NCBI RefSeq assembly: GCF_007197885.1
Contig: NZ_VKKG01000001.1
Span: 310,001 to 374,000, forward strand
DNA: 64,000 nt
Direction of reading: 5' to 3'
DNA from: Tessaracoccus rhinocerotis
GTDB taxonomy: Bacteria > Actinomycetota > Actinomycetes > Propionibacteriales > Propionibacteriaceae
A program made the position numbers and the translations under genes. Positions 16,515 through 26,474 of this stretch are shown here, piece by piece; position 1 is the stretch's first letter; the number at the start of each line of letters is the position of its first letter. The notes beneath the pieces were generated by a model. That model ran no database searches. It was not told the origin of the DNA and saw nothing but the letters and a program-made list of their open reading frames with translations.

Positions 16515-17961
16515 CTTCGGCGGCCTTGCGGGCGTGGTACTCGGCGTCGATCCGACGGCGCCTGGTCACGGCGGGACGTTCCTCCTCCAGCCTGGCGTCC
16601 TCGCCACGACGGGACAGGATCTCCGCGCCGATGTCCACCTGCGGGGCGAAGTCGAACACGACGGCGTCCTCGCCGCCGATGGCGACGGCGTCACCGGGTC
16701 TGGCTCCGATGCGCAGCAGCTCGTTCTCGACGCCGAGGCGGTTGAGCCGGTCGGCCAGGTAGCCGACGGCCTCGGGATTGTTGAAGTCGGTCTGACGGAT
16801 CCAGCGCTCGGGCTTGGTGCCGCGCACCCGCCACAGGAAGCCGCCCTCGCCGTCGCCCTTCTTGACGATGGTGAACTCGGGCTCCTTGGCGACGCGGCCG
16901 ACGGCCTTGGGTCGCAGTACGGGGCGCTCCTCGACGGGTTCGGGCAGGGATGCCCGCCGCGCCTCGACGATCTTGGCCATGGTGAACTTCAGCTCGTTCA
17001 GGCCCTCGCCGGTCTTGGTGGAGATCTCGAAGACCCTGTGGCCGTGCTTCTCCAGCTCCGCCCGGGCCATCTCGGCCAGCACGGGGGCGTCGGGCAGGTC
17101 CATCTTGTTGAGCGCGACCAGCCGGACGCGGTCCTCCAGCCCGCCGTGGGCGGCGAGCTCGGCCTCGATGACCTCGAGGTCCGCGACCGGGTCGCGGCCG
17201 GGCTCGTAGGTCCCGAGGTCGATGACGTGGACGATGGCCTGGCAGCGCTCGATGTGGCGCAGGAAGTCGAAGCCCAGCCCCTTGCCCATTGAGGCGCCCT
17301 CGATCAGGCCGGGGACGTCGGCGACGGTGTAGGTGACATCGCCCGCGACGACAACGCCCAGGTTGGGCACCAGGGTCGTGAACGGGTAGTCGGCGATCTT
17401 GGGCCGGGCCCGCGAGATGGCGGCGACCAGTGAGGACTTGCCGGCCGAGGGGAACCCGACGAGGCCGACGTCGGCGACCACCTTGAGCTCGAGCTGCAAC
17501 AGGCGTTCTTCGCCCTCCTCGCCGAGCAGCGCGAAACCGGGGGCCTTGCGGGAGGACGACGCCAGTGCGGCGTTGCCGAGTCCACCGTGGCCGCCCGCCG
17601 CCGCGACGAACTCCTCACCCTCGGCGGTGAGGTCCGCGAGCACCGTACCGGTCTCGGCGTCGGTGATGAGCGTGCCCGGCGGCACGGTCAGGACGATGTC
17701 CTCCCCGTTGGCGCCGTGCTGGTTGTCCCCCTTGCCTGGCTGCCCGTTGGTGGCACGCCGGACGGACTGGCGGTGGTACTCCACGAGCGTGGTGACGGCC
17801 TCGTCCACGCGGAACGTGACGGAGCCGCCGCGGCCACCGTTGCCACCGTCGGGACCCCCGAGGGGCTTGAACTTCTCACGCCGGACCGAGGCGCAACCGT
17901 GCCCGCCGTTGCCGGCCTGCACGGTCAGCTTGACTCTGTCGACGAACGACGGGATGGCCAT
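16504..17961 (-). CDS. obgE: Obg family GTPase ObgE/CgtA
   Basis: A 485-residue GTPase involved in late 50S assembly and stress control. It has the glycine-rich Obg fold (residues 1-158, with [16 protein letters not shown]), the G domain (P-loop [10 protein letters not shown], switch [14 protein letters not shown]) and a C-terminal OCT domain. The tail after the OCT domain is charged and ends DEE. The ATG at 17961 is preceded by GGAGGAA. It overlaps proB at its 3' end. Confidence 0.96.
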   Translation of the reverse strand: MAIPSFVDRVKLTVQAGNGGHGCASVRREKFKPLGGPDGGNGGRGGSVTFRVDEAVTTLVEYHRQSVRRATNGQPGKGDNQHGANGEDIVLTVPPGTLITDAETGTVLADLTAEGEEFVAAAGGHGGLGNAALASSSRKAPGFALLGEEGEERLLQLELKVVADVGLVGFPSAGKSSLVAAISRARPKIADYPFTTLVPNLGVVVAGDVTYTVADVPGLIEGASMGKGLGFDFLRHIERCQAIVHVIDLGTYEPGRDPVADLEVIEAELAAHGGLEDRVRLVALNKMDLPDAPVLAEMARAELEKHGHRVFEISTKTGEGLNELKFTMAKIVEARRASLPEPVEERPVLRPKAVGRVAKEPEFTIVKKGDGEGGFLWRVRGTKPERWIRQTDFNNPEAVGYLADRLNRLGVENELLRIGARPGDAVAIGGEDAVVFDFAPQVDIGAEILSRRGEDARLEEERPAVTRRRRIDAEYHARKAAEDEE

Positions 17962-18012
17962 GGGTTCCTCCTGGGAAGTCTTGCGGCACAACGCTACCGC
18001 GTCCGCCGCAAA

Positions 18013-18046
18013 TGAAAGGAGAGGCAGCCATCAGGCTGCCCCTCCC
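18013..18046 (-). terminator. Intrinsic terminator after rpmA
   Basis: On the minus strand a stem of GGCAGCC/GGCTGCC (arms 18023-18029 and 18034-18040, loop of four), extended by GGAG/CTCC across a bulge, is followed by TTTCATTT. It lies between rpmA and obgE, which suggests that the ribosomal pair is at least partly insulated from obgE-proB. Confidence 0.7.
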
Positions 18047-18067
18047 GGTAAAGCTGTTCGGTTGTGC

Positions 18068-18325
18068 TCAGGCCTCGGCCGGAGCGATGTTGACGACGCG
18101 ACGTCCACGCTTGACGCCGAACTCAACGGCGCCGGGAACCAGCGCGAAGAGGGTGTCGTCCTTGCCACGGCCGACGCCGGTGCCCGGGTGGAAGTGGGTG
18201 CCGCGCTGGCGCACGATGATCTCGCCCGCGCCGACGACCTGTCCGCCGAAGCGCTTCACGCCGAGACGCTGTGCGTTCGAGTCGCGACCGTTACGAGTAG
18301 AGCCAACGCCCTTCTTGGATGCCAT
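18068..18325 (-). CDS. rpmA: 50S ribosomal protein L27
   Basis: An 85-residue protein with the classic L27 start [28 protein letters not shown] and [15 protein letters not shown]. It binds near the peptidyl-transferase centre. There is no N-terminal cleavable extension of the Firmicutes type. It starts ten bases after rplU. Confidence 0.97.
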   Translation of the reverse strand: MASKKGVGSTRNGRDSNAQRLGVKRFGGQVVGAGEIIVRQRGTHFHPGTGVGRGKDDTLFALVPGAVEFGVKRGRRVVNIAPAEA

Positions 18326-18335
18326 CTCAGCTACC

Positions 18336-18644
18336 TCAGCTCTCGATGCCGGTGATCTTCACCTGGGTGTACCGCTGGCGGTGACCCTGGCGCTTCTTGT
18401 AACCGGTCTTGTTCTTGTACTTGATGATCCGGATCTTCGGACCCTTGGACTGGCCGACGACTTCGGCGGTCACAGAGACCTTGCCGAGGTCCTTGGCTGC
18501 AGAGGTGATGGAGTCCCCATCCACCAGCAGCAGGGGCTGCAGGTTGACGGTACCGCCGACCTCTTCGGACACCAGATCGATGTCCAGGATGTCGCCAACA
18601 GCAACCTTGTGCTGGCGTCCGCCGTTGCGCACGATCGCGTACAC
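18336..18644 (-). CDS. rplU: 50S ribosomal protein L21
   Basis: A 102-residue ribosomal protein with the family sequence [17 protein letters not shown] and [22 protein letters not shown]. The start is a GTG at 18644 with AAGGTAGG upstream. The 189-base gap back to rne holds the rplU promoter region and a hairpin CGCGGT/ACCGCG at 18729-18741; I could not choose a firm promoter. Confidence 0.97.
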   Translation of the reverse strand: MYAIVRNGGRQHKVAVGDILDIDLVSEEVGGTVNLQPLLLVDGDSITSAAKDLGKVSVTAEVVGQSKGPKIRIIKYKNKTGYKKRQGHRQRYTQVKITGIES

Positions 18645-18793
18645 GCCTGACCTACCTTCTCAGCTCATATGACTTCATGAATCAGCGTCCCCTGGTGAGG
18701 ACCGATTTCGTCTTTGGCACAGGCCGCACGCGGTAACCGCGGAGCCAAAAGCACCGATGGACAACTTTACGTGGTGGGACCCACCGGGTCAAA

Positions 18794-18820
18794 CCGGGAG
18801 CGGCCGGAAGCCGCCCCCGG
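18794..18820 (-). terminator. GC-rich hairpin after rne
   Basis: On the minus strand CCGGG-GCGGC pairs with GCCGC-CCGG around a short TTCC loop, with one mismatch on each side, and TTTGAC follows. It begins 13 bases past the rne stop and is the likely rne terminator, separating it from rplU. Confidence 0.55.
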
Positions 18821-18833
18821 CAGACCGGGTCTT

Positions 18834-21800
18834 TCAGTTCGAGTGGCTCCCGTTGCCGGAGCCGCCGTTGGAGCCACCCCCGTTGGAGCCGCCGCCGTTG
18901 CCGCCGTTGCCGCCGCGGCGACGCCCGCTGCGACCGCCACGGCCGCGGCCACCGCGATCGCCGCCGTCGGCCTGCTCCTGGGAGTCCACCGGCTCGTCGA
19001 AGCGCACATAGCCCGAACCGTGGCAGTGCTCGCACTCCTCGGTGAAGGCCTCGGCGAGGCCGGTGCCGATGCGCTTGCGGGTGAGCTGCACCAGGCCGAG
19101 GCTGGTGACCTCCGCCACCTGGTGCCGGGTGCGGTCGCGTCCAAGGCACTCCACGAGGCGGCGCAGCAGCAGGTCCCGGTTGCTGGGCAGCACCATGTCG
19201 ATGAAGTCGATCACGATGATGCCGCCGAGGTCACGCAGGCGCAGCTGGCGCACGATCTCCTCGGCCGCCTCCAGGTTGTTGGAGGTGACGGTGGCCTCGA
19301 GGTTGCCGCCGCTGCCGGTGAAGCGGCCGGTGTTGACGTCGATGACGGTCATGGCCTCGGTGCGGTCGATCACGAGGGATCCGCCGGAGGGCAGGTAGAC
19401 CTTGCGGTCCAGCGCCTTGGCGATCTGCTCGTCGATCCGGAACTCGGTGAAGACGTCCTTGCCGTCGTCGGAGGGCGTGTACTTCTCGAGGCGCTCCGCG
19501 AGGTGCGGCGCGACGTGGGAGACGTAGCTCTCGATCGCGTCGTACTGGTCCTCGGGACCGCCGTTGCCCTGGACGATGAGCTTGCCGAAGTCCTCCGTGA
19601 ACAGGTCGCGCACGATGCGCAGGGTGAGGTCGGGTTCGCTGTAGAGGGCCTGCGGGGCCTTGCCCTGCTTGACCTTCTTCTCGATGATCTCCCACTGGGC
19701 CTTGAGGCGGTTGACGTCGCGGACCAGCTCCTCCGAGCTGGCGCCCTCGGCGGCGGTGCGCACGATCACGGACTCGTCGTCGGAGATCAACTCACCCAGG
19801 ATCTCACGCAGGCGCGAGCGCTCGGCGTCGGGGAGCTTGCGGGAGATGCCGGACAGGTGGCCGCCCGGCGAGTAGACGATGTAACGGCCCGGCAGCGAGA
19901 TGTGGCCGGTGAGGCGGGCACCCTTCGCGCCGACGGGGTCCTTCGTGACCTGCACGAGGACGCTCTGGCCGGACTTGAAGACCTTCTCCACCTTGCGGTT
20001 CTCGGCGGAGACGCCGAACGAGGCCCAGTCCACCTCGCCCGCGTAGATGACGGCGTTGCGGCCGCGACCGATGTCGATGAATGCCGCCTCCATGCTGGGC
20101 AGGACGTTCTGCACGCGACCCAGGTAGACGTTGCCGATCAGCGACGTGGCCGAGGCGCGGTCGACGTAGTGCTCGACGAGGATCCCGTCCTCGACGACAG
20201 CGAGCTGGGTGTACTCGTCGCCCTGTCGGATCACGAGCTTGCGGTCCACCGCCTCGCGGCGGGCCAGGAACTCAGCCTCGCTCAGGATCGGCGCGCGACG
20301 GCGCCCGGCGGCACGGTTCTCCTTGCGGCGCTGGCGCTTGGCCTCCATGCGCGTGGAGCCCTCGATGCCGGTGATCTCGTCGTTGGAGGTGCCCCCCTCC
20401 TTGCTGTCACTGCGGCCCCCGCGGCGGCGACGGCGGCGGCGACGCGTCGTGCCGTCGCCATCCGAGCTGTCGTCGGTGTCCCCGCGCTCGCCCGAGTCGG
20501 AGTCGTCGTCGGAGGAGGTGTCGGTCTCCGAATCGGTTCCGGACTCGGAACCGCCCGACTCCTCCGAGCCTGACTCCGGGTCGTCGGAATCGCCACGGGC
20601 ACCCCCGCGGCGGCGACGACGGCCTCCGCGGCGACGACGGCGACGCGAGGGCCGCCCGTCCTCACCTGCTTCGTCGTCGCTGTCCGAGTCGTCGTCGGAG
20701 GACTCGTCGTCCGAGTCGTCCTCGTCGGGGTCCTCCTCGTCCGTCTCGTCCTCGTCCTCGTCGGACTCGTCGTCGGTGTCTGCCTCGGCGGCCGCGATCG
20801 CGCCGGCGAGCTCGTCGAGCACACCCTGGCGGTCCTCGGCTGCGATGTTGAACGGGTCGCTCACGAGCGCCTTGCGGGCCAGTGCGGCCTCCTCAGCCAT
20901 CCGCAGCGCTGCGCCGATGGAGTCCTCCTCGACGTCCTCCTCCTCGACCTCCGCCGCGGGCTCGGGGGCTGGCGCGGCGGCGCGGCTGGATCGGCGACGG
21001 CGCGTTGCCGGCTTCTCCTCGCGCTCCTCCTGCTTGTCCTCGGGCGCCTCGACCTGCGTGTGCCTGGCCTTCGACTCGGCGGCGGCAAGGTCCAGGGCGG
21101 CTGCGATGGGGTCGGCTGCGGGCTCCTGCGGCGCGGACTCCTCGACCGGCTCGGCCGGGGCGGCGGCGCGGGTGTCGCGGCGACGGCGGGTGGCGGGCTT
21201 CTTGTCCTCGACGGCGGGCTCGGACTGCACGTCCGCGTGCGCCTTCTCGAGCGCGGAGGCGATCGGGTCGACCTCGAGCTCGCGCTGCGCGGGCGAGGCC
21301 TGCTCGACGGGCTCGGCCGGGGCGGCGGCGCGGGTGGCGCGACGGCGGCGGGTGGCGGGCTTCTTCTCGGCGGCGTTCTCGGACGCGGGGGGCTGCGTCG
21401 GATCCTCCGGCGCGGACTCCTTGGGGGGCTCGGGCACTGCGGCCGCGGCCTCGGCGGTCTCGGCGGCCATCTCGACGATGGGGTCGGCGGCGGCGGTGTC
21501 ACGGCTGGCGCGACGACGGCGGGTGGCCGGCTTCTTCACGGGCTGGGAGGCATCCGCTGCATCGGCAGGCTGCTCGGGCGCGGTTGCGCCAGCGCTCGCC
21601 TTCGCTGCTGCCGGGGCCTCGGACTGCGTCTCGACGGCGGCAGCCTCTCCTGCGGGGCGCGTGGCGCGGCGACGCCTGGGAGCGGTCTGGGTGGTGGCCG
21701 GCGTCTCGGCCGGGGCGTCGGTGGGGGCGACAGTGGCCGCGGCGGCGGTGGTCGTCTGCGGCACCTGGAATGGTGCGGCGACCTCCGGGGGCGGCCCGGC

Positions 21801-21890
21801 CGGGCGCGATGCCGCACGGCGGCGGCGGGTGGTGGGCTGGTTCTGGGGCGATTCGGCTTCTGTTGTGTTGCCGTTCTCGTTCTCGACCAT
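18834..21890 (-). CDS. rne: RNase E/G family endoribonuclease with long N-terminal extension
   Basis: A 1,018-residue protein for RNA decay and rRNA processing. The first half (about 1-540) is low-complexity: six or so KPATRRRR-type basic repeats alternating with acidic and Ala/Pro/Glu stretches, followed by long Asp/Ser/Glu runs. An S1 domain follows (about 590-670). The DNase-I-like catalytic domain carries the magnesium ligands D851 (VIDVNTGR) and D895 (DFIDM), and the zinc-link pair C953/C956 (CEHC). The tail is Gly/Asn/Arg-rich. The ATG at 21890 has GAGGAG upstream. Actinobacterial RNase E proteins share this order, with the disordered scaffold in front of the catalytic core. Confidence 0.93.
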   Translation of the reverse strand: MVENENGNTTEAESPQNQPTTRRRRAASRPAGPPPEVAAPFQVPQTTTAAAATVAPTDAPAETPATTQTAPRRRRATRPAGEAAAVETQSEAPAAAKASAGATAPEQPADAADASQPVKKPATRRRRASRDTAAADPIVEMAAETAEAAAAVPEPPKESAPEDPTQPPASENAAEKKPATRRRRATRAAAPAEPVEQASPAQRELEVDPIASALEKAHADVQSEPAVEDKKPATRRRRDTRAAAPAEPVEESAPQEPAADPIAAALDLAAAESKARHTQVEAPEDKQEEREEKPATRRRRSSRAAAPAPEPAAEVEEEDVEEDSIGAALRMAEEAALARKALVSDPFNIAAEDRQGVLDELAGAIAAAEADTDDESDEDEDETDEEDPDEDDSDDESSDDDSDSDDEAGEDGRPSRRRRRRGGRRRRRGGARGDSDDPESGSEESGGSESGTDSETDTSSDDDSDSGERGDTDDSSDGDGTTRRRRRRRRGGRSDSKEGGTSNDEITGIEGSTRMEAKRQRRKENRAAGRRRAPILSEAEFLARREAVDRKLVIRQGDEYTQLAVVEDGILVEHYVDRASATSLIGNVYLGRVQNVLPSMEAAFIDIGRGRNAVIYAGEVDWASFGVSAENRKVEKVFKSGQSVLVQVTKDPVGAKGARLTGHISLPGRYIVYSPGGHLSGISRKLPDAERSRLREILGELISDDESVIVRTAAEGASSEELVRDVNRLKAQWEIIEKKVKQGKAPQALYSEPDLTLRIVRDLFTEDFGKLIVQGNGGPEDQYDAIESYVSHVAPHLAERLEKYTPSDDGKDVFTEFRIDEQIAKALDRKVYLPSGGSLVIDRTEAMTVIDVNTGRFTGSGGNLEATVTSNNLEAAEEIVRQLRLRDLGGIIVIDFIDMVLPSNRDLLLRRLVECLGRDRTRHQVAEVTSLGLVQLTRKRIGTGLAEAFTEECEHCHGSGYVRFDEPVDSQEQADGGDRGGRGRGGRSGRRRGGNGGNGGGSNGGGSNGGSGNGSHSN

Positions 21891-22113
21891 CAGGCTCCTC
21901 ATGCGCAGGGTGCGCGGAAGTGGGCGCAGCCGAGGCTGCAGAAACCCAAGTTCAACGGTCTACGGGGACCAGCTCAGGAGCAGCCGCGGTCGAATTCTTC
22001 GTCGCGGTACAGACTCGAGCGGCCTCCGGCGGCACCGGCGGTGCGTGACCTGGACCCATTCTCTCACAGACGACGCCATACCCGCGCATCCCACCCCCTC
22101 CAAGCCACCGGCG

Positions 22114-22158
22114 TTGACAATCGGATCCTCTTAGTTTTAGGCTTCGTTAAGTCCTAAA
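22114..22158 (+). promoter_or_regulatory. Promoter and ROK-type operator before the sugar operon
   Basis: A consensus -35, TTGACA, is at 22114-22119. About 17 bases downstream the -10 region coincides with a palindrome whose arms are TTTAGG (22136-22141) and CCTAAA (22153-22158). This is the kind of AT-rich inverted repeat bound by ROK repressors, and its position over the -10 would give autorepression. AAGAGG at 22160-22166 is the ribosome site for the GTG at 22175. Confidence 0.6.
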
Positions 22159-22174
22159 CAAAGAGGTTTCCCAA

Positions 22175-23392
22175 GTGTCCACAGCATCGTCCCAGTCCGA
22201 CGTCAACCGGTCGGCCGTGCTCGCGCAGATCGGGGCCAACGGTCCTGCATCCCGCGCAGAACTGGCGCGGCTGATCGGCGTGTCACCTGCACTGGTGACC
22301 CAGATCACCAAGCAACTGCTGGCTGACGGGCTCATCGTCGAACTCGAGTTCACCCCGTCGAACGGCGGGCGGCCGGCGCGCCAGTTGGGTCTGGCCGCCG
22401 ATGCAGGGCACGCCATCGGCGTGAAGGTCGCTCCTGACCACGCCACCTTCGTGGAGGTGGGGATCGACGGCTCGGTGGTCCGCTCGGCCACGGAACCGTT
22501 CGACACCGCCGCACTGACGGCCGTCGCCACGCTGGCCGGGATGCTGCGAGGGTTCATCGACGGCGGCGGCGACCGTCCACTGCTTGGCCTCGGCGTCGGC
22601 CTTCCCGCGGACGTCGACGACCAGAGCCTCGGCAACGTCAACTCCACCCAGCTGGGGTGGAGCCGTGCGCCGCTGGGCAACGTGCTGCGCCAGGAGCTGG
22701 AGCTGCCCGTCCTTGTGGAGAACAACGTGAACGCTCTCGCCATGGCCGAGATGTTGCACGGCCAGGCCCGCGGTCACGAGGACGTCCTGGTGGTGACCAT
22801 CGGAACCGGCATCGGAGCCGGGATCATCGCCGACGGCGTCATCGTGCGGGGCCACGGCGGCGGAGCGGGCGAGATCGGCCACTTCCCCGTCGACCGGGAG
22901 GGACCGCAGTGCCAGTGCGGGGCCCGCGGCTGCCTGGAGGCCTTCATCGGGCAGGACGCCCTGGTCCGGCGCGCCAAGGAGCAGGGCACCATCCCCGCAA
23001 GCGGCACCATCACCACGCTGCGCACCCAGGCCGATGCCGGCGATGCAGCGAGCGTGGCGATGTTCGCTGAGGCGGGGGGCATGCTGGGGCGCGTGGTCGC
23101 CGGCGTGGCCAACGTCCTCGACCCCGAGATCCTGATCCTCCTCGGTGAGGGCATCGAGGCCTGGGCACACTGGCGGGACGCGTTCGACGAGGCCTTCCGG
23201 TCCGCCCTGATGCCCCGCAAGCGCGGCCTTGAGGTGGCCGTCGAGACCTGGCAGGACGACCGCTGGGCACAGGGTGCCGCCAGCCTCGTCCTGGCCACCC
23301 CGTTCGACGCCGCCGGCCTGGCCGGTGAGCAGGGTCGGCTCGTGCGCGAACGCCTCACAGGCTCCGGCGGCGCTGGCAGGGGCGGGCGATGA
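22175..23392 (+). CDS. ROK family transcriptional regulator
   Basis: A 405-residue regulator with an N-terminal winged helix-turn-helix (about 10-60: SRAELARLIGVSPALVTQITKQL) and a sugar-kinase-like ROK domain. The ROK part has IGTGIGAGIIADG and the zinc-binding CQCGARGCLEAF. Such proteins repress sugar uptake genes until their sugar or sugar phosphate binds. The start is a GTG. Its stop overlaps the first permease start in an ATGA, so it is the first gene of the operon it probably controls. Confidence 0.9.
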   Translation: MSTASSQSDVNRSAVLAQIGANGPASRAELARLIGVSPALVTQITKQLLADGLIVELEFTPSNGGRPARQLGLAADAGHAIGVKVAPDHATFVEVGIDGSVVRSATEPFDTAALTAVATLAGMLRGFIDGGGDRPLLGLGVGLPADVDDQSLGNVNSTQLGWSRAPLGNVLRQELELPVLVENNVNALAMAEMLHGQARGHEDVLVVTIGTGIGAGIIADGVIVRGHGGGAGEIGHFPVDREGPQCQCGARGCLEAFIGQDALVRRAKEQGTIPASGTITTLRTQADAGDAASVAMFAEAGGMLGRVVAGVANVLDPEILILLGEGIEAWAHWRDAFDEAFRSALMPRKRGLEVAVETWQDDRWAQGAASLVLATPFDAAGLAGEQGRLVRERLTGSGGAGRGGR

Positions 23393-24306
23393 GCGTCACC
23401 GACCAGCCCCGACGTCGCATCCCGGGTCGGGCGGGCAGGCGCCTGCGGTACGCGCTGGTGGTGCTCGCGTTCCTGCTCCCCAGCGCGGTTCCCATGGCGA
23501 TGTTCACCATCTACCCGATGTTCGGGGCGCTCTGGGTGAGCCTGCACAAGTGGAACCTCCTGTCGCCCATGGAGTGGGTCGGGCTCGGCAACTACGCAAA
23601 GCTGCTGCAGGACCCGGACACCCTCAACGCCTTCGGCAACACCTTCTATTACATCCTCGGCTACCTGCCGCTGGTGTACGTCGGAGGCCTCGCGCTGGCG
23701 CTCGCGCTCAACCAGGCGCTGCCCCTGCGGGGACTCCTGCGGAGCGTCTACTTCCTGCCGGTGGTGACCAGCTGGATCGTGGTGGCCCTGATCTGGCGGT
23801 GGCTGCTGAACCCCGAGGTCGGGATCGTCAACGCCGCGCTCGGCCTGTTCGGAATCGACGGGCCCGGCTGGTGGACCGATCCCACCTGGGCGATGCCGTC
23901 GATCATCCTCGCCTCCGCCTGGAAGGACCTGGGCTTCGTCATGATCATCCTGCTCGCCGGGTTGCAGGCCATCCCGCAGGACCTCTACGAGGCCGCGACG
24001 GTGGACGGGGCCGGCTGGTGGCGACGCCTGTTCAACATCACGCTGCCGATGCTCACGCCGTCGACGTTCTTCGTGATCGTGATCTCCCTGATCAACGGAT
24101 TCCAAGTCTTCGACCAGGTCTACGCCATGACCGGCGGCGGCCCGGCGGGTGCCAGCACCGTGGTGGTGCAGCAGATCTACGACCTCACGTTCCGCTACTC
24201 CCGCGCAGGCGAGGCCGCCGCGCTTTCGTGGTTGCTGTTCGTGCTGGTGCTCGTCGTCACCATCATCCAGATCCGCGGCCAGAAGCGGTGGGTCAACTAT
24301 GCGTAG
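23389..24306 (+). CDS. Sugar ABC transporter permease (MalF-type)
   Basis: A 305-residue inner-membrane protein with about six hydrophobic segments. The cytoplasmic EAA loop that docks the ATPase reads DLYEAATVDGAGWWRRLFNITLPML. It belongs to the MalF/UgpA group of carbohydrate ABC permeases. It overlaps the regulator by four bases and the second permease by eight. No ATPase gene is in this operon; actinobacteria often use one shared MsiK-type ATPase for such importers. Confidence 0.92.
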   Translation: MSVTDQPRRRIPGRAGRRLRYALVVLAFLLPSAVPMAMFTIYPMFGALWVSLHKWNLLSPMEWVGLGNYAKLLQDPDTLNAFGNTFYYILGYLPLVYVGGLALALALNQALPLRGLLRSVYFLPVVTSWIVVALIWRWLLNPEVGIVNAALGLFGIDGPGWWTDPTWAMPSIILASAWKDLGFVMIILLAGLQAIPQDLYEAATVDGAGWWRRLFNITLPMLTPSTFFVIVISLINGFQVFDQVYAMTGGGPAGASTVVVQQIYDLTFRYSRAGEAAALSWLLFVLVLVVTIIQIRGQKRWVNYA

Positions 24307-25111
24307 GAGGCGAACCAACCCCCTGCTGCTCCTGGTGGTGGTCCTGGGCGCGGCGGTGATGTTCTTCCCGTTCCTGTGGACCGTGATCACGTCGGTCTCC
24401 CCCGGCGCCGGCCTGTCCGCCACCCCCTCGCTGCCGGAGAACCCGTCCATGGCGGCCTACGCCGAGCTGTTCGAGAACACCCCGTTCGCGAGGGTGATCG
24501 CGAACTCGGTGGGCCTGGCCGTCGCGCAGACGCTGCTGCAGCTGCTGACCAGCTCACTGGCCGCCTACGCATTCAGTCGGCTGCAGTTCCCCGGCCGCGG
24601 TGTGGTGTTCGCGATCTACCTGGCCACGATGATGGTCCCCATCCAGGTGCTCATCGTGCCGCTGTTCGTGCAGATGCGCGACCTCGGCCTGGTGGACACC
24701 TACCTCGGCGTCCTGCTGCCCGGCATCGCCAGCGCGTTCGGCGTCTTCCTGCTGCGGCAGGCCATGAACCAGGTGCCGCGTGAGCTGGACGAGGCCGCGA
24801 CACTCGACGGCGCCGGCCACTTCCGGATCTTCAGCACCATCGTGCTGCCGCTGGTCGGCCCGACGCTGGCCACGCTGACCGTGTTCTCGTTCATGAGCAG
24901 CTGGAACAGCTTCCTGTGGCCGCTGATCATCCTCCGCTCGGAGGAACTCAAGACCCTCCCACTCGCGCTCGCAGGCCTCCAGGGCCAGTACACGACGCAG
25001 TGGGACGTGATGATGGCCGGCTCCGTCGTGTCCATCATCCCGATGCTCGCCATCTACGTGTTCGCCCAGAAGTACGTCATCCAGGGCGTCGCGAGTTCGG
25101 GCATCAAATGA
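24299..25111 (+). CDS. Sugar ABC transporter permease (MalG-type)
   Basis: A 270-residue inner-membrane protein, partner of the previous permease. The EAA loop is ELDEAATLDGAGHFRIFSTIVLPLV. I chose the ATG at 24299, which overlaps the previous stop and gives the usual short basic N-terminus (MRRRRTNPLLLL). The six hydrophobic segments and length fit the MalG group. The binding-protein gene follows after 44 bases with its own strong ribosome site. Confidence 0.92.
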   Translation: MRRRRTNPLLLLVVVLGAAVMFFPFLWTVITSVSPGAGLSATPSLPENPSMAAYAELFENTPFARVIANSVGLAVAQTLLQLLTSSLAAYAFSRLQFPGRGVVFAIYLATMMVPIQVLIVPLFVQMRDLGLVDTYLGVLLPGIASAFGVFLLRQAMNQVPRELDEAATLDGAGHFRIFSTIVLPLVGPTLATLTVFSFMSSWNSFLWPLIILRSEELKTLPLALAGLQGQYTTQWDVMMAGSVVSIIPMLAIYVFAQKYVIQGVASSGIK

Positions 25112-25155
25112 AGCAACCACCGATCCGGTCCACCGGGTATCGAAGGAGATACGAC

Positions 25156-26460
25156 ATGTCCACCAAGAACTGGCTCAGGGCCGGCCTTGCCGCGTTCCTC
25201 GCCCTCACCGTCGCGGGCTGCTCCGGCAGCGCCGAGCCCGAGGACACCACCGGGGCCACCGACCCCGCTGCACCCACCACCGCCGCCGTCGACCCCGGCA
25301 CCGGCGGCGACGAGGTGACCATCAGCTACACCAACTTCATCTCCAACGGCGGCAACGAGGAGAACCTCGCCACGATCGTCGACGCCTTCGAGGAGGCGAA
25401 CCCCGGCATCACCGTGGACGTCACCACGCTGCCCTACGCCGACTACTTCACCGCCCTCCAGACCGACCTCGCCGGCGGCACCGTCTCCGACGTCTTCGAC
25501 ATCGAGTACGGCAACTACGCGGCTTACCAGGCCAACGGGGTCCTAGCCCCGCTCGAGGGCGTCGACACCAGCGTCTACCAGGCCAGCCTGGCCGACGCGT
25601 ACGCCACCGACGGCACCTCGTACGCGCTGCCGAGCTCGTTCTCCACCGTCGTGCTGTTCTACAACGCGGACCTCTTCGACGCCGCCGGGGTCGAACACCC
25701 CACCGCCGAGTGGACCTGGGCCGACGAGCAGGCCGCTGCAGAGCAGCTCACCGACGAGGCGGCCGGGGTCTGGGGCGACTACCAGCCCATCAGCTTCCAC
25801 GAGTACTACAAGACCGTGGCGCAGGCCGGTGGCGAGTTCCTCAACTCCGACGGCAGCGCAGCCGCATTCAACACCCCGGAGGGCATCGCCGCGGCGGAGT
25901 GGCTCGTCAGCAAGAGCGGGACCACGATGCCGACGGCCGAGCAGGGCGCCGGGACCCCGGACTTCGACACCAACCTGTTCACCGAGGGCAAGCTCGCCAT
26001 GTGGCACACCGGCATCTGGATGTTCGGCGCCGCCGCGGACGTGGACTTCGCGTGGGACATCGCCGTCGAGCCGAGCGACGCCGAGCAGGCCAGCGCCATG
26101 TTCTCCAACGCCGTGGCCGTCTCCGCCGGCTCTGAACACCCAGAGGCCGCCCAGGCCTTCGCCGAATTCCTCACCAGCTCCGACGAGATGGTCGACGTCC
26201 GCCTCGCCAGCGGGTGGGAACTGCCGCCGATCAGCGACGAGGCCAAGCTCGACGCCTACCTCGAGCAGGACGCCCCCGCCAACCGGCAGGCCGTCTTCGA
26301 CTCCCTCGACGGCGTCGCCCTGGCCCCGTCCATCGGGGACGCCCAGGCCGAGATGCAGGACATCGTCACCGAGGAGCTGACCGAGGCCGCCGCCGGACGC
26401 AAGTCCGTCGCGGACGCCGTCGCCTCGGCCGAGGAACGCGTCAACGCGCTGCTCGGCTGA
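25156..26460 (+). CDS. Sugar-binding lipoprotein of ABC importer
   Basis: A 434-residue extracellular solute-binding protein (family 1). The signal peptide ends in the lipobox LTVAGC (Cys22), followed by a Thr/Pro-rich linker to about residue 55. The mature part has the typical EEANPGITVDVTTLPYADYFTALQTDLAGG and a C-terminal ENAQ-like AFAEFLTSSDEM region. The ATG at 25156 has AAGGAG eight bases upstream. The context with GH15 and GH31 enzymes suggests a gluco-oligosaccharide ligand with alpha-1,3 and alpha-1,6 bonds; that is an inference. Confidence 0.92.
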   Translation: MSTKNWLRAGLAAFLALTVAGCSGSAEPEDTTGATDPAAPTTAAVDPGTGGDEVTISYTNFISNGGNEENLATIVDAFEEANPGITVDVTTLPYADYFTALQTDLAGGTVSDVFDIEYGNYAAYQANGVLAPLEGVDTSVYQASLADAYATDGTSYALPSSFSTVVLFYNADLFDAAGVEHPTAEWTWADEQAAAEQLTDEAAGVWGDYQPISFHEYYKTVAQAGGEFLNSDGSAAAFNTPEGIAAAEWLVSKSGTTMPTAEQGAGTPDFDTNLFTEGKLAMWHTGIWMFGAAADVDFAWDIAVEPSDAEQASAMFSNAVAVSAGSEHPEAAQAFAEFLTSSDEMVDVRLASGWELPPISDEAKLDAYLEQDAPANRQAVFDSLDGVALAPSIGDAQAEMQDIVTEELTEAAAGRKSVADAVASAEERVNALLG

Positions 26461-26474
26461 CCCACACCCACCTC

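Noticed and set aside
18714-20573. A 619-codon frame antisense to rne
   Set aside because: Ala/Val/Gly/Asp/Leu-rich shadow opposite the RNase E catalytic domain.
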